From contig NZ_JPIK01000004.1 of NCBI RefSeq assembly GCF_000717475.1, forward strand, positions 313,797-377,796: 64,000 nucleotides of DNA. The letters run 5' to 3'. Below the pieces are notes generated by a model. The model did no database searches and had not been told where the DNA came from. It saw only the letters and a program-made list of their open reading frames with translations. Within the stretch, counting starts at the first letter, position 1. The number at the start of each line of letters is the position of its first letter. This stretch comes from Desulfonatronum thiodismutans (lineage in GTDB: Bacteria > Desulfobacterota > Desulfovibrionia > Desulfovibrionales > Desulfonatronaceae). The position numbers and the translations under genes are program-made. Below are positions 1 through 8,348 of the stretch, piece by piece.

Positions 1-599
1 AGTGGAATCAACGCATGAATCTGGTGGGGCCCGGTGACTGGAGGACAGTCCTGACGGACTTGGTGGCGGACAGTTGGCTGTTGGCCGATTTTCTGGACAC
101 CCTGCCCCTGCTGAAAAACGCCACCAATAGTCTCCCGGATTGCCCCTCGAATAGCCTCTCGGTTAGCCACCCGAAGAGCCCCCTTACCGTGGACCTGGGC
201 GCCGGGGCTGGGCTGCCCGGTCTGCCTTTGCGGTTGTTCTGGCCGCAAGGAACGTATCATTTGGTGGAAATCCGCCGCAAGCGCACTGCCTTTCTGCTTC
301 AGGCCGTCGCGGCCATGGGACTGCGCCGGACAGTAGTTCGCCCGGAACGGGCTGAGCAGGCCCTGCCCGCCCTGGCCCCCATCGATCTGTGCCTGAGCCG
401 GGCCTTCCTGCCCTGGCCCCAGCTCCTGGAGCTCGTCCGCCCCTGGCTGGCACCGGAAGGGCTGGTCCTGATCATGGCCAACGAGGCCCCGCCCAGTGCC
501 TTTCCCGCGGGCTGGTCCCTTCAGGCCGTCCGAAACTACCCTTCCGGCGACAAGACCCGCTATTTCTGGTCCTTGGTCGCCGCCGTCATCTCCAGATAA
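1..599 (+). CDS. rsmG: 16S rRNA (guanine-N7) methyltransferase RsmG, 5' end outside window
   Basis: RsmG (GidB) uses SAM to methylate G527 of 16S rRNA. The reading frame is open to the window edge: codons before the first ATG (base 15) read WNQR and continue as MNLVG, matching the WN..NL segment near the start of RsmG proteins, so the true start lies upstream. The SAM-binding loop is seen as VDLGAGAGLPGLPL, followed by VEIRRKRTAFL and the LSRAFLPWPQLLEL segment that corresponds to the conserved SRA motif. The central insert after LPLLKN is rather divergent. The family assignment is fairly sure; the N-terminal part cannot be judged. Confidence 0.85.
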   Translation, partial: WNQRMNLVGPGDWRTVLTDLVADSWLLADFLDTLPLLKNATNSLPDCPSNSLSVSHPKSPLTVDLGAGAGLPGLPLRLFWPQGTYHLVEIRRKRTAFLLQAVAAMGLRRTVVRPERAEQALPALAPIDLCLSRAFLPWPQLLELVRPWLAPEGLVLIMANEAPPSAFPAGWSLQAVRNYPSGDKTRYFWSLVAAVISR

Positions 600-778
600 G
601 AACCCTTGAAAATGGCCTCCGTGGCCGCGGCGTCCGCGGCCTCGCCCAGATCCATCAACTTTTCCAAAAAATCCAGGATTACGAACCGATCATTCTCGCA
701 TCCGTCCTGAAAATCCTGAACCAACTGGCCACTGGAAAGCAGCTCCTCGATTTCCCGTAAACAATCCATGGGAAGCAT
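560..778 (-). CDS. small hypothetical protein
   Basis: A 72-residue ORF, convergent with rsmG and overlapping its last 40 bases. The product is acidic and leucine-rich (MDCLREIEELL, then FVILDFLEKLMDLGEAADAA), looks helical and has no signal peptide. I do not recognise a family. A second ATG three codons in (MDCLRE) could be the start, and only a weak AAGG lies upstream of the first. The composition is protein-like, but the overlap with rsmG and lack of a known domain keep confidence modest. Confidence 0.4.
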   Translation of the reverse strand: MLPMDCLREIEELLSSGQLVQDFQDGCENDRFVILDFLEKLMDLGEAADAAATEAIFKGSYLEMTAATKDQK

Positions 779-915
779 TGCCGTACCTTGGAGATCCTTG
801 CTGATATTTTTTGATATTCGTATTGACGTGAAAAACGGATATAATGGCAGGAAACACCGGTGGCGTAAAGAAGCGCCGCAGGCCTTTTCGACGACAATAA
901 CGCGGGAAAACTATG

Positions 916-995
916 AACCACGGGGCACACGGGGAGCACGAGGGCAGACATGAACAAAGCTGCCTTTCCCCGTGATCCCCGTGTGCCCCGTGGTT
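916..995. repeat. long inverted repeat (19-bp arms)
   Basis: Bases 916-934 and 977-995 are perfect reverse complements (19 bp), built of CACGGGG-type words and separated by 42 bases. The RNA would form a strong hairpin. It lies just downstream of the minus-strand MliC lipoprotein gene, so it may act as its 3' end, but there is no T-run, and the sequence type is typical of dispersed intergenic repeats. Confidence 0.7.
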
Positions 996-1002
996 ACCTT
1001 CT

Positions 1003-1374
1003 TTACAGTTCCCGGCAACCCTCAAAAAAACGTTGCCACTCCCCGTCCTCGCCGCGTTTCTCCAGAAAGCCTTCCCGGCCTTTGACCCACCAAACAAATT
1101 CCCGCTCATCGGTATATCTGACTCCGGAAGCGGAAAGCGCATTGGGCAGGGTGACCAACTCCCCATCAGGCAGATTCAATTGCACGAAATGCAACGTTTT
1201 GTCGGATAGAACATAATAGTCGGCCGTAAGCCGCACGTCTCCGGCGCAGAGATAGGCGATCTCCCGGATTGGCACCACTCCCAGTTCGGCCCCGGAACTT
1301 CCGCCGCGATTCCAGATGCAACCGGCAATCAGCAGGCTCAACAGGCAGATGCACATTCCGGTCGTCCATTTCAT
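1003..1374 (-). CDS. MliC-family lipoprotein (C-type lysozyme inhibitor-like)
   Basis: A predicted outer-membrane or periplasmic lipoprotein of 123 residues. The N-terminus MKWTTGMCICLLSLLIAGC is a lipoprotein signal with lipobox LIAGC. The mature part has the MliC pattern: YLCAGDVRLTADYY, LPDGELVTLPNALSASGVRY and WWVKGREGFLEKRG. In characterised relatives this fold inserts a loop into the active site of C-type lysozyme. The start at 1374 is chosen because a GGAGGGG ribosome site precedes it and the signal peptide begins there; a longer frame running upstream to 1593 has no such support. The gene is monocistronic as far as can be seen. Confidence 0.8.
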   Translation of the reverse strand: MKWTTGMCICLLSLLIAGCIWNRGGSSGAELGVVPIREIAYLCAGDVRLTADYYVLSDKTLHFVQLNLPDGELVTLPNALSASGVRYTDEREFVWWVKGREGFLEKRGEDGEWQRFFEGCREL

Positions 1375-1648
1375 GCTTTCCCCTCCTTCGCCCCATTCAA
1401 CCGTCATCCCGATGTTCTTGGACAAATGCCTTGACCGTTTCAATGCAAACAGCAACTTGATGTTCCCAATCCAACAACAAGTTCCCGGCCGCCCCCGCCT
1501 CTCCGGCCCTGCCGACCGACTCCAGGCGAGCAGCGGTGTCCGAAAGGCGCATGCACCCGGTATTAGCGGCAATGTTTTAGATTCCGTGGGCATTGAGGGC
1601 CATTCTCGAAATGGCCGCCGGGATCGGCGAATCTGCGTGTCGGAGTCG

Positions 1649-2671
1649 CTACCAACCCAATAAATACGCGAAAATCAGCGGCGCGACGATGGTCGCGTCG
1701 GATTCGATGATGAATTTGGGTGTGTCCACGCCCAGTTTACCCCAGGTGATTTTCTCGTTGGGGATGGCTCCGGAATAGGAGCCGTAGCTGGTGGTGCTGT
1801 CGCTGATCTGACAAAAGTAGCCCCAAAGGGGAACCTCGGTTTGCTCCATGTCCTGGTGGAGCATGGGCACCACGCAGATCGGGAAGTCCCCGGCGATCCC
1901 CCCTCCGATTTGAAACATACCCAGAGGATTTTGCTTCGTGGTCTGGGTGTAGTGGTCCGCCAGCCAGGTCATGTACTCGATACCGGTGCGCACGGTGTGC
2001 ACATTTTTCACCTCGCCCCGCAACACCGCCGCGGCGTACATGTTGCCCAGGGTGGAGTCCTCCCAGCCAGGAACGACCATGGGCACGTTCTTTTCCATGG
2101 CCGCCAACATCCAGGAGTTCTTGGGATCGATCTGATAGGACGGGGCCAGATCCCCGGCTGCCAGAATCTGCCGGAAGAACTCATGGGGAAAGTAGCGCTC
2201 TCCCTTGGCGTCCGCCGCGGTCCAGACCTGGAGCATGGCCTTCTCGATCCGGCGCATGGCCTCCATTTCCGGGATACAGGTGTCCGTGACCCGGTTCATG
2301 TGCCGGGCCAGCAGTTCCGCCTCATCCTGGGGAGTGAGGTCTCGGTAGTTGGGCACCCTTTCGTAAAAATCGTGGGCTACGAGATTGAAGATGTCCTCTT
2401 CCAGGTTGGCCCCGGTGCAGACGATCAAATGCACCTTGTCCCGACGGATCATCTCGGCCAGGGACAATCCCAGCTCAGCGGTGCTCATGGCCCCGGCCAG
2501 GGTGATCATCATCTTCCCGCCTTCGGCCAGAAAAACGTCGTAGGCCCTTGCCGCGTCGATCAAAGCCGCGGCGTTGAAATGCCGATAATGGTGCGTAATG
2601 AACGATCCCACCGGTCCGAGTTTGGCGGTATCGATTAATTTAGTGGAGGTCTTACTCTCAGCCGAACACAT
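1649..2671 (-). CDS. deoxyhypusine synthase-like protein
   Basis: 340 residues of the deoxyhypusine synthase (DHS) superfamily. The eukaryotic and archaeal enzyme transfers the aminobutyl group of spermidine to eIF5A using NAD. Bacteria lack that target, and some bacterial homologues act in polyamine metabolism, so the substrate here is unknown. Family hallmarks seen are MMITLAGAMSTAELG, IVCTGANLEEDIFN, the QIGGGIAGDFPICVVP segment and NEKITWGKL, whose WGK lysine matches the catalytic lysine position of DHS. The gene is divergent from the UbiD-family gene, with a 178-bp gap. Family call is sure; function is not. Confidence 0.85.
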   Translation of the reverse strand: MCSAESKTSTKLIDTAKLGPVGSFITHHYRHFNAAALIDAARAYDVFLAEGGKMMITLAGAMSTAELGLSLAEMIRRDKVHLIVCTGANLEEDIFNLVAHDFYERVPNYRDLTPQDEAELLARHMNRVTDTCIPEMEAMRRIEKAMLQVWTAADAKGERYFPHEFFRQILAAGDLAPSYQIDPKNSWMLAAMEKNVPMVVPGWEDSTLGNMYAAAVLRGEVKNVHTVRTGIEYMTWLADHYTQTTKQNPLGMFQIGGGIAGDFPICVVPMLHQDMEQTEVPLWGYFCQISDSTTSYGSYSGAIPNEKITWGKLGVDTPKFIIESDATIVAPLIFAYLLGW

Positions 2672-2849
2672 GACGAAGTCTCCTTTGGAAACGAAAAGTT
2701 AGAGTGAAATGCCGATTGCGGCATACGTCATGCTTGGGATAGTCGGTGCCAAGGCTTCCGTCAATTTACGGTACGCTCAATTCAGCGCCCCCCGCGAGCA
2801 CGAAGCTTAGCAACTGGACGCTGAAAAAGTCGTCGAGTACAAGACCTCC

Positions 2850-4712
2850 ATGGGATACGACACGCTGCAAGCATGCATTCGCGATTTGGAGGCTGCCGGA
2901 AGGCTGGTCCGGCTGAACGTGGAAGTGGATCCGTACCTGGAAGCAGGGGTCATTCAACGCCGGGTCTACCAGGCCGGAGGACCGGCCCTGCTCTACACCA
3001 GGGTTAAAGGCTGCCGCTTCCCCATGCTGGGCAATCTGTTTGGCACTCTGGACCGGGCCAGATACATCTTCCGAGACACCCTCCCGGCCCTGGAAAAACT
3101 GGTCCGGCTGAAGGTCGATCCGAGTGAAGCTCTCCGCGCCCCCTGGAAACACCTGGGATTGGTTCGCACCCTGTGGAACGCCCGTCCGAAATTCGTGACC
3201 AACGGACCGATCCTGGCCAAGAACTGCGCCCTGTCCGACCTGCCCAACCAGGTTTCCTGGCCCAGGGACGGCGGGGCCTTCGTCACCCTGCCCCAGGTCT
3301 ACTCCGAAAGCCCGATCAAATCCGGCCCGAATAATTGGATGAACTCCAACCTGGGCATGTACCGAGTCCAGTTCTCCGGGGGCCAGTATGCGCCGGACCG
3401 AGAAGCGGGCCTGCACTACCAGATCCACCGGGGCATCGGCGTGCACCATGCCGAGGCTCTAAAACGCGGCATGCCGCTACGGGTGAACGTGTTCATCGGT
3501 GGGCCGCCGGCCATGACCCTGGCCGCGGTGATGCCCCTGCCCGAGGGCATGCCGGAACTCAGCTTCGCCGGAATGCTTGGCGGAGGACGACTGGAGCTGG
3601 TCCGCTCCGCCAACGGCCTGCCCATGCCGGCCCAGGCCGACTTCTGCCTCTCCGGCGTGGTCAACGGCGCCAAAACCCTGCCCGAAGGCCCCTTCGGCGA
3701 CCACCTGGGCTACTACAGTCTGGAGCACGACTTTCCGGTACTCACCGTGGACCGGGTTTATCACCGCCCTGATGCGGTCTGGCCCTTCACCACCGTGGGC
3801 CGTCCTCCCCAGGAAGACACCACCTTCGGCGCGCTGATCCACGAGCTCACCGGCGAGGCCATCCCCACGGTGCTTCCGGGAGTCCGGGCCGTGCACGCCG
3901 TGGACGCCGCCGGGGTCCATCCCCTGCTCCTGGCCCTGGGCAGCGAGCGCTACGTGCCCTATGATTCGGAGCGGATGCCTCGTGAACTGCTCACCCAGGC
4001 CAACGCCATCCTCGGCCAGGGCCAGCTCTCGCTGGCCAAATACCTGTTCATCGCCGACCAGAATGACGATTCCCGCCTGGACATTCACGACATTGCCGCG
4101 TTCTTCCGCCATATGTTGGCGCGAGTGGATTGGACACGGGACCTGCACTTCCAGACCCGGACCACCGTGGACACCCTGGACTACTCCGGCCTGGGCCTGA
4201 ACGAGGGCTCCAAGGTGGTGATCGCCGCGGCCGGTCCGCCCCGCCGGACCCTGCCCACGTCTTTTCCCAGCGACCTCCGCCTGCCGAAAGGCTTCAGCTC
4301 GCCCCAGGTCTGCACGCCCAACGCCCTGGCCGGAGTCCTCGTCATTCAAGGTCCGCCATGCACCCGAGCCCGCCACGTCCAGGATCCGGCCATGACCGAA
4401 CTTTGCCGCGAGCTGCACGCCGCCAAGCAACTCACGGACTGGCCCTTGATAGTCGTGGCCGACGACGGCGCCTTTGTCGCCCGGACTCTGAACAACTTCC
4501 TCTGGACCACCTTCACCCGCTCCGACCCGGCTCGAGACATCTATGGAATCAGCGAAACCATGTCCTGCAAACACTGGGGCTGCTCCGGCCCACTGGTCAT
4601 CGACGCCCGAGCCAAACCCCATCATGCCCCGGCCCTGGAGCCGGACCTGGAAGTGGAAAAAAGGGTGGATCAACTCGCGGCCAAAAGAGGACCGCTGGCG
4701 GGATTGTGGTGA
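2850..4712 (+). CDS. UbiD-family decarboxylase (prenylated-FMN dependent)
   Basis: 620 residues, the length of the long UbiD-type decarboxylases, which use prenylated FMN to add or remove carboxyl groups on aromatic or unsaturated acids. The hallmark segment ALPEGPFGDHLGYYS-like (seen as LPEGPFGDHLGYYS) carries the conserved Glu and Asp around the cofactor, preceded by LGMYRVQFSGGQYAP and IHRGIGVHH. The C-terminus has the usual VVADDGAFVARTLNNFLWTTFTRSDPARD block. In anaerobes such proteins often serve menaquinone synthesis by the futalosine route; that role is inference, and no ubiX or mqn gene is in the window. No clear ribosome-binding site precedes the ATG. Confidence 0.85.
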   Translation: MGYDTLQACIRDLEAAGRLVRLNVEVDPYLEAGVIQRRVYQAGGPALLYTRVKGCRFPMLGNLFGTLDRARYIFRDTLPALEKLVRLKVDPSEALRAPWKHLGLVRTLWNARPKFVTNGPILAKNCALSDLPNQVSWPRDGGAFVTLPQVYSESPIKSGPNNWMNSNLGMYRVQFSGGQYAPDREAGLHYQIHRGIGVHHAEALKRGMPLRVNVFIGGPPAMTLAAVMPLPEGMPELSFAGMLGGGRLELVRSANGLPMPAQADFCLSGVVNGAKTLPEGPFGDHLGYYSLEHDFPVLTVDRVYHRPDAVWPFTTVGRPPQEDTTFGALIHELTGEAIPTVLPGVRAVHAVDAAGVHPLLLALGSERYVPYDSERMPRELLTQANAILGQGQLSLAKYLFIADQNDDSRLDIHDIAAFFRHMLARVDWTRDLHFQTRTTVDTLDYSGLGLNEGSKVVIAAAGPPRRTLPTSFPSDLRLPKGFSSPQVCTPNALAGVLVIQGPPCTRARHVQDPAMTELCRELHAAKQLTDWPLIVVADDGAFVARTLNNFLWTTFTRSDPARDIYGISETMSCKHWGCSGPLVIDARAKPHHAPALEPDLEVEKRVDQLAAKRGPLAGLW

Positions 4713-4715
4713 GCG

Positions 4716-5447
4716 TCAGTCCAGCCCAAGCTGGGCCAGCAGATCATCCACGTCGTTCTGGTTGGTCGTCGTTTGCGGCCCCTTGAGTTCCGAGGCTTTT
4801 TGTTTGGCTTCCGTGTTCAGGGCCTGGAAGTCCTTTTCCGGGTTCTCGTCAATTCCCTTGATCTTCAACCCCGTGGCTACGAACAGTTCCGTGGTGATCC
4901 GCTCCACCTGCTTGATGGCGGTGATGATCTTCTTGATCCGCTGGCCGGTGAGATCCTGGAAGGACAGGGCGGTCATGATCCGCATAAAGTCTTCGCTCAG
5001 GCGCTGATTCGTGGCGATCAGGGCGTTCACGTCCGCGGCCCTGGCCCCGCCGGTGCGGAATCGCTCCATGATCACGGTCATCTCGGCCTGCAGTTCCATC
5101 TGATTTTCCACGATGTCCATGACCTGGACCGCGGCCTGCTCCGTGGCCTTGAGAATCTCGTCAAGTTGGTCCGAGGCTTCAGAAATCAACGCGCTGGTTT
5201 GACCGTCCACGAGCGGGGCCTGTCCGTCGTACTTCTTTGCTTCGGCGATTTCCTTGTAGATTTGCTTCAACCCGTCCTGCAATTCCGCGTTCAGGGTCCG
5301 GTAGAACTCACCTTGCATCAGTGATCGGCTGATGTTCTTCTGCAACTCTCTTTCCAGGGCCTGGACCATGGTTCCGCGTAATTCTTCGGAAATACGCGCG
5401 GCAATCCGATCCATGACCCGATCAGCCATTTCATCATTGCTGAGCAT
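4716..5447 (-). CDS. cheZ: CheZ-type protein phosphatase
   Basis: CheZ dephosphorylates CheY-P and resets the flagellar motor signal. The protein is mostly helical (243 residues from the chosen start). It contains the family core FMRIMTALSFQDLTGQRIKKII, with the conserved Asp and Gln of the catalytic helix, and ends in NDVDDLLAQLGLD, the CheY-binding tail. The start at 5447 (MLSNDEMADR) has a GAGG site about seven bases upstream; a start ten codons further out has none. It is convergent with the UbiD-family gene, only three bases apart. No other chemotaxis gene is in the window. Confidence 0.85.
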   Translation of the reverse strand: MLSNDEMADRVMDRIAARISEELRGTMVQALERELQKNISRSLMQGEFYRTLNAELQDGLKQIYKEIAEAKKYDGQAPLVDGQTSALISEASDQLDEILKATEQAAVQVMDIVENQMELQAEMTVIMERFRTGGARAADVNALIATNQRLSEDFMRIMTALSFQDLTGQRIKKIITAIKQVERITTELFVATGLKIKGIDENPEKDFQALNTEAKQKASELKGPQTTTNQNDVDDLLAQLGLD

Positions 5448-5527
5448 GGTGTTCCTCACTGTGTTGCGGCCAGGCAACCGTGCTTACGTCCGGCGTCAGG
5501 CCTTGTGTTGTTCAAATTGCTTCGTAA

Positions 5528-6214
5528 TCAGGTATATTGCAGGGTATTTCGCCGCTTTCCCTGCAAACGTCCAGTGATCACCCCGGTCAGCCAAGCCACC
5601 AAAAAGACCGCCCCGCCGACGAGAAACCAGTGAAATCGATCCCAGGACTTCAGCTTATTGTTCTCTTGGCGCAATGCCTCAACCTCAACCTGCGCATCGG
5701 CCAGATCGACCACGGTTTGATCGTACCGTTGACGCAAATCCAAGACATTGGCCGCATCCAACTGGAAAGCCGCGTGCTCACGATCCAGGTCCAAAAGCCT
5801 GTTGGAGGTCTCGGAGAGGGTTTCCAGCAGATTTTGATTGACCTCCTCCAATTCGGCGACCCGCCCTAAAGCGCCACTGGATGCGGCGTAGAGTTCATCA
5901 TATATTTTACGAAGCTCCTGGTACTTTAAAGAAACCGGAACGTCCTCGCTGGTGAAGCGCTTCAGCACCCAGCCTTCAATATTGTTCGGGCCACGGACTC
6001 GCAGCCATCCGGCCTGTTCGGACAAGACTTCCATTTTTGCTCCGGCTGGCAGCATCTGGAGGATTCGATGCTCGGTGGACGGCCCTACACGCTTGGAAAT
6101 TTCCCGAACATCGGACACGTACACGGTTACCGCTCCGGCAATTCCCGGCAACCATGCCAAAACGCTCACCAAGGAGAACCCGACAACAAAGCGCATGATC
6201 CGATTTGTCTTCAT
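5528..6214 (-). CDS. SH3-domain, coiled-coil membrane protein (TIGR04211-like)
   Basis: About 228 residues from the start MKTNRIMRF, which has a good GAGG site; a longer frame begins at 6265. Order seen: signal peptide (VGFSLVSVLAWLPGIAGA), a bacterial SH3 domain (VYVSDVREISKRVGPSTEHRIL to WVLKRF), a long coiled coil (residues about 90-190), one membrane helix (FLVGGAVFLVAWLTGVITGR) and a short basic tail. This is the layout of the YgiM/TIGR04211 family, thought to sit in the inner membrane with the SH3 domain outside. Its role is unknown. Confidence 0.8.
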   Translation of the reverse strand: MKTNRIMRFVVGFSLVSVLAWLPGIAGAVTVYVSDVREISKRVGPSTEHRILQMLPAGAKMEVLSEQAGWLRVRGPNNIEGWVLKRFTSEDVPVSLKYQELRKIYDELYAASSGALGRVAELEEVNQNLLETLSETSNRLLDLDREHAAFQLDAANVLDLRQRYDQTVVDLADAQVEVEALRQENNKLKSWDRFHWFLVGGAVFLVAWLTGVITGRLQGKRRNTLQYT

Positions 6215-6387
6215 GGCGAACCTCAGCGAAATGATGGGCAGAATATATGAATCGCGGCTTTTCATAACACTGAAACGTGCCCCAAGGCAACGCGCTCAAT
6301 AACCCAGTCTCTGAAAATCAGTTCTCATCGGCATCCAAACCGTCCCCATTGAACGGAACGCAACTTGTCGCGAAACCATGGCCGAGA

Positions 6388-7692
6388 CTAAATCAAGCCA
6401 GGCAGAAACGTGGTCAGGGCGGGAAAGGCCAATAGGATGGCGATGCAGACGATTAATGCGGCCAGAAACGGCCAGATCCCTTTAAAGATGGTTTCCAGGG
6501 GGACATCCGCGGCGATTCCCTTGACGATATAGACGTTCATGCCCACCGGAGGCGTGATAACGCCCATGGCCACAACCAGGACCATGATCACTCCGAACCA
6601 GATCGGGTCATATCCCAAAACATTGACCACCACGGGGTAGAAGATGGGAATGGTCAGCAGGACCAGAGCCAGGGCGTCGATGAAGAACCCCAGGACAAGA
6701 TAGATCAGCAGGATCAGGGCCATGACCACGTAGGCCGGCAGGTCCAACTGGCCAGCCCAGGACGCCAGCTCGAACGGTATGCGGCTGACGGCCATGAACC
6801 GCCCAAAGATCACCGCTCCGGCCACCAGGAGCATGATCATGGCAGTGGTCCGGGTGGAGTCGGCCAGGGCCCGCTTCAGTCCGTCCCAGCGCAGCTTGCC
6901 CTGGACCAGGGTCAGAAAAAAAACCCCTGCCGCCCCCACGGCCCCGGCTTCGGTGGGTGTAAACCATCCGGCAAACAGGCCCCCCAGGGACAGAGAAAAG
7001 ATGACGAATACTTCCCAGATTCCGCCCTTCAAGGCCGCGAGGCGATCCTTCCAGCCGAACACCGGCCCGGGCGGTCCGAGGCTTGGATTACGCCGGGCCA
7101 TGAGAAAAATTGTGGCCATGTAGAGAAACATCAGCAAAAAACCGGGAATGATCCCGGCCATGAACAGCTTGCCGATGGATTGCTCCGTGGCCATGCCGTA
7201 GACGATGAAGATCACGCTGGGCGGAAACAGGACCCCCAACGCTCCCCCGGCAGCCACGCTGGCTGTCGAGAGAGTGTCCGCGTACCGGTATTTCTTCATC
7301 TCCGGGATCGCGATGGCCCCGATGGTCGCGGCCGTGGCCGTGTTGGACCCGCATACCGCGCCGAACAACGCGCAGGTGGCTTGGGTGGCTATGGCCAACC
7401 CTCCGGGATAGTGGCCCATGGTCCGGTAAGCGAAGGTGAACAGCCTGGCCCCTATCCCTGAGTAGAACGCTAAAAATCCCATAAAGATGAACATGGGAAT
7501 CACGCTCAGGGAGTAGGAGGAGAACGTGGCGTACAGATCCTTGGAAACGACCCGAAACGCCGCGTCCGGAGAAACCAGCCAGCTGAATCCCAAAAATCCG
7601 GTCAAGGCCATGGCATAGGCAATGGGCATGCGCAGAATCAACAGCACGAAAAACAGCCCGATGCCGGCCATTCCGATCACTGTCGGGCTCAT
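6388..7692 (-). CDS. dctM: TRAP transporter large permease (DctM)
   Basis: 434 residues, about a dozen hydrophobic segments, of the DctM/SLC-like large membrane subunit of tripartite ATP-independent periplasmic transporters, which import organic acids with a sodium gradient. Family blocks seen: CGSNTATAATIGAIAIPEMKK, GGALGVLFPPSVIFIVYG, FTPTEAGAVGA and ITPPVGMNVYIVKGIA. The start at 7692 (MSPTVIGMAGIGLF) is preferred to the longer frame at 7983 because its ATG overlaps the dctQ stop (ATGA). It is the last gene of the dctP-dctQ-dctM order. Substrate cannot be told from sequence. Confidence 0.93.
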   Translation of the reverse strand: MSPTVIGMAGIGLFFVLLILRMPIAYAMALTGFLGFSWLVSPDAAFRVVSKDLYATFSSYSLSVIPMFIFMGFLAFYSGIGARLFTFAYRTMGHYPGGLAIATQATCALFGAVCGSNTATAATIGAIAIPEMKKYRYADTLSTASVAAGGALGVLFPPSVIFIVYGMATEQSIGKLFMAGIIPGFLLMFLYMATIFLMARRNPSLGPPGPVFGWKDRLAALKGGIWEVFVIFSLSLGGLFAGWFTPTEAGAVGAAGVFFLTLVQGKLRWDGLKRALADSTRTTAMIMLLVAGAVIFGRFMAVSRIPFELASWAGQLDLPAYVVMALILLIYLVLGFFIDALALVLLTIPIFYPVVVNVLGYDPIWFGVIMVLVVAMGVITPPVGMNVYIVKGIAADVPLETIFKGIWPFLAALIVCIAILLAFPALTTFLPGLI

Positions 7693-8201
7693 CGGCGCAC
7701 CGCCATGCCCACCATTTCCACGGCACGCAGGATCAGGACCAGGCAAAGCAGTCCCAAGGCCGCGGCAAGTCCGTAGACGAACGGGTAAAAGGGAATCTTC
7801 GTGGTCAACCCCACCTCGCCGCTGGCCGCGAAACTTTGGGCATACTCCAGCATGTGCCAGGAACAGAAAACAAAAAACACCGCGGCCAAGATATTGGTCA
7901 GGCCGTCGATGCAGGCTCTGACCCGCTCGGGAAGCTTGGCCACCAGAAACCCCACGGCGATATGTCCGTTCTTCAGGGCGCAATGAGCCAGAGCCAGGCC
8001 CACTGCCAGTGAGGTCAAAAAGCCCACGAACTCATAAGTTCCGAGAATCGGGCTCTTAAAGAATGCCCGCAGGATAATGTTCAGGACTACCAGAAACATT
8101 ACGGCCAGGAGGCTGATTCCAGCCACGGCGTCAAAAACCTTGCTGACGGCCCAGACGTATTTCTCCGCGAGTTGAAGAGAGCGTTTTGAACGTGGCGACA
8201 T
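7689..8201 (-). CDS. dctQ: TRAP transporter small permease (DctQ)
   Basis: 170 residues with four hydrophobic segments, the usual DctQ size and topology. Seen: AGISLLAVMFLVVLNIILRAFF, then TYEFVGFLTSLAVGLALAHCALKNGHI, a typical DctQ block, and two later membrane helices. DctQ pairs with DctM to form the membrane part of the transporter. The stop overlaps the dctM start, so translation is probably coupled. A 148-bp gap with a strong hairpin separates it from dctP upstream. Confidence 0.9.
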   Translation of the reverse strand: MSPRSKRSLQLAEKYVWAVSKVFDAVAGISLLAVMFLVVLNIILRAFFKSPILGTYEFVGFLTSLAVGLALAHCALKNGHIAVGFLVAKLPERVRACIDGLTNILAAVFFVFCSWHMLEYAQSFAASGEVGLTTKIPFYPFVYGLAAALGLLCLVLILRAVEMVGMAVRR

Positions 8202-8230
8202 TGGGAATAAGGAAGGAAGCTGTTGAGAAA

Positions 8231-8288
8231 AAACACGGTCGCGCGCTCAGACGCTTTGTGAGCCAGCGACTGAACGCGCACCGTGTTT
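8231..8288 (-). promoter_or_regulatory. hairpin in dctP-dctQ intergenic space
   Basis: Outer arms AAACACGGT (8231-8239) and ACCGTGTTT (8280-8288) pair perfectly; an inner stem GCTCA/TGAGC (8245-8249 and 8259-8263) can form within. There is no T-run after the stem, so it is more likely an RNA-stabilising or partial attenuation hairpin that leaves more dctP than dctQM message. That function is inference from similar operons. Confidence 0.6.
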
Positions 8289-8348
8289 CAGAAGAACTAA
8301 TATCCGCACCTTGAACGTTACGGCACGGTAAAAATGCTCCGCGCCTGA

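Noticed and set aside
2811..2845. Possible fragment of the 25.8-kb palindromic element (GCTGAAAAAGTCGTCGAG) before the UbiD gene
   Set aside because: Only about ten bases agree with the GTTGAAAAAGTCC end; no partner end is found nearby.
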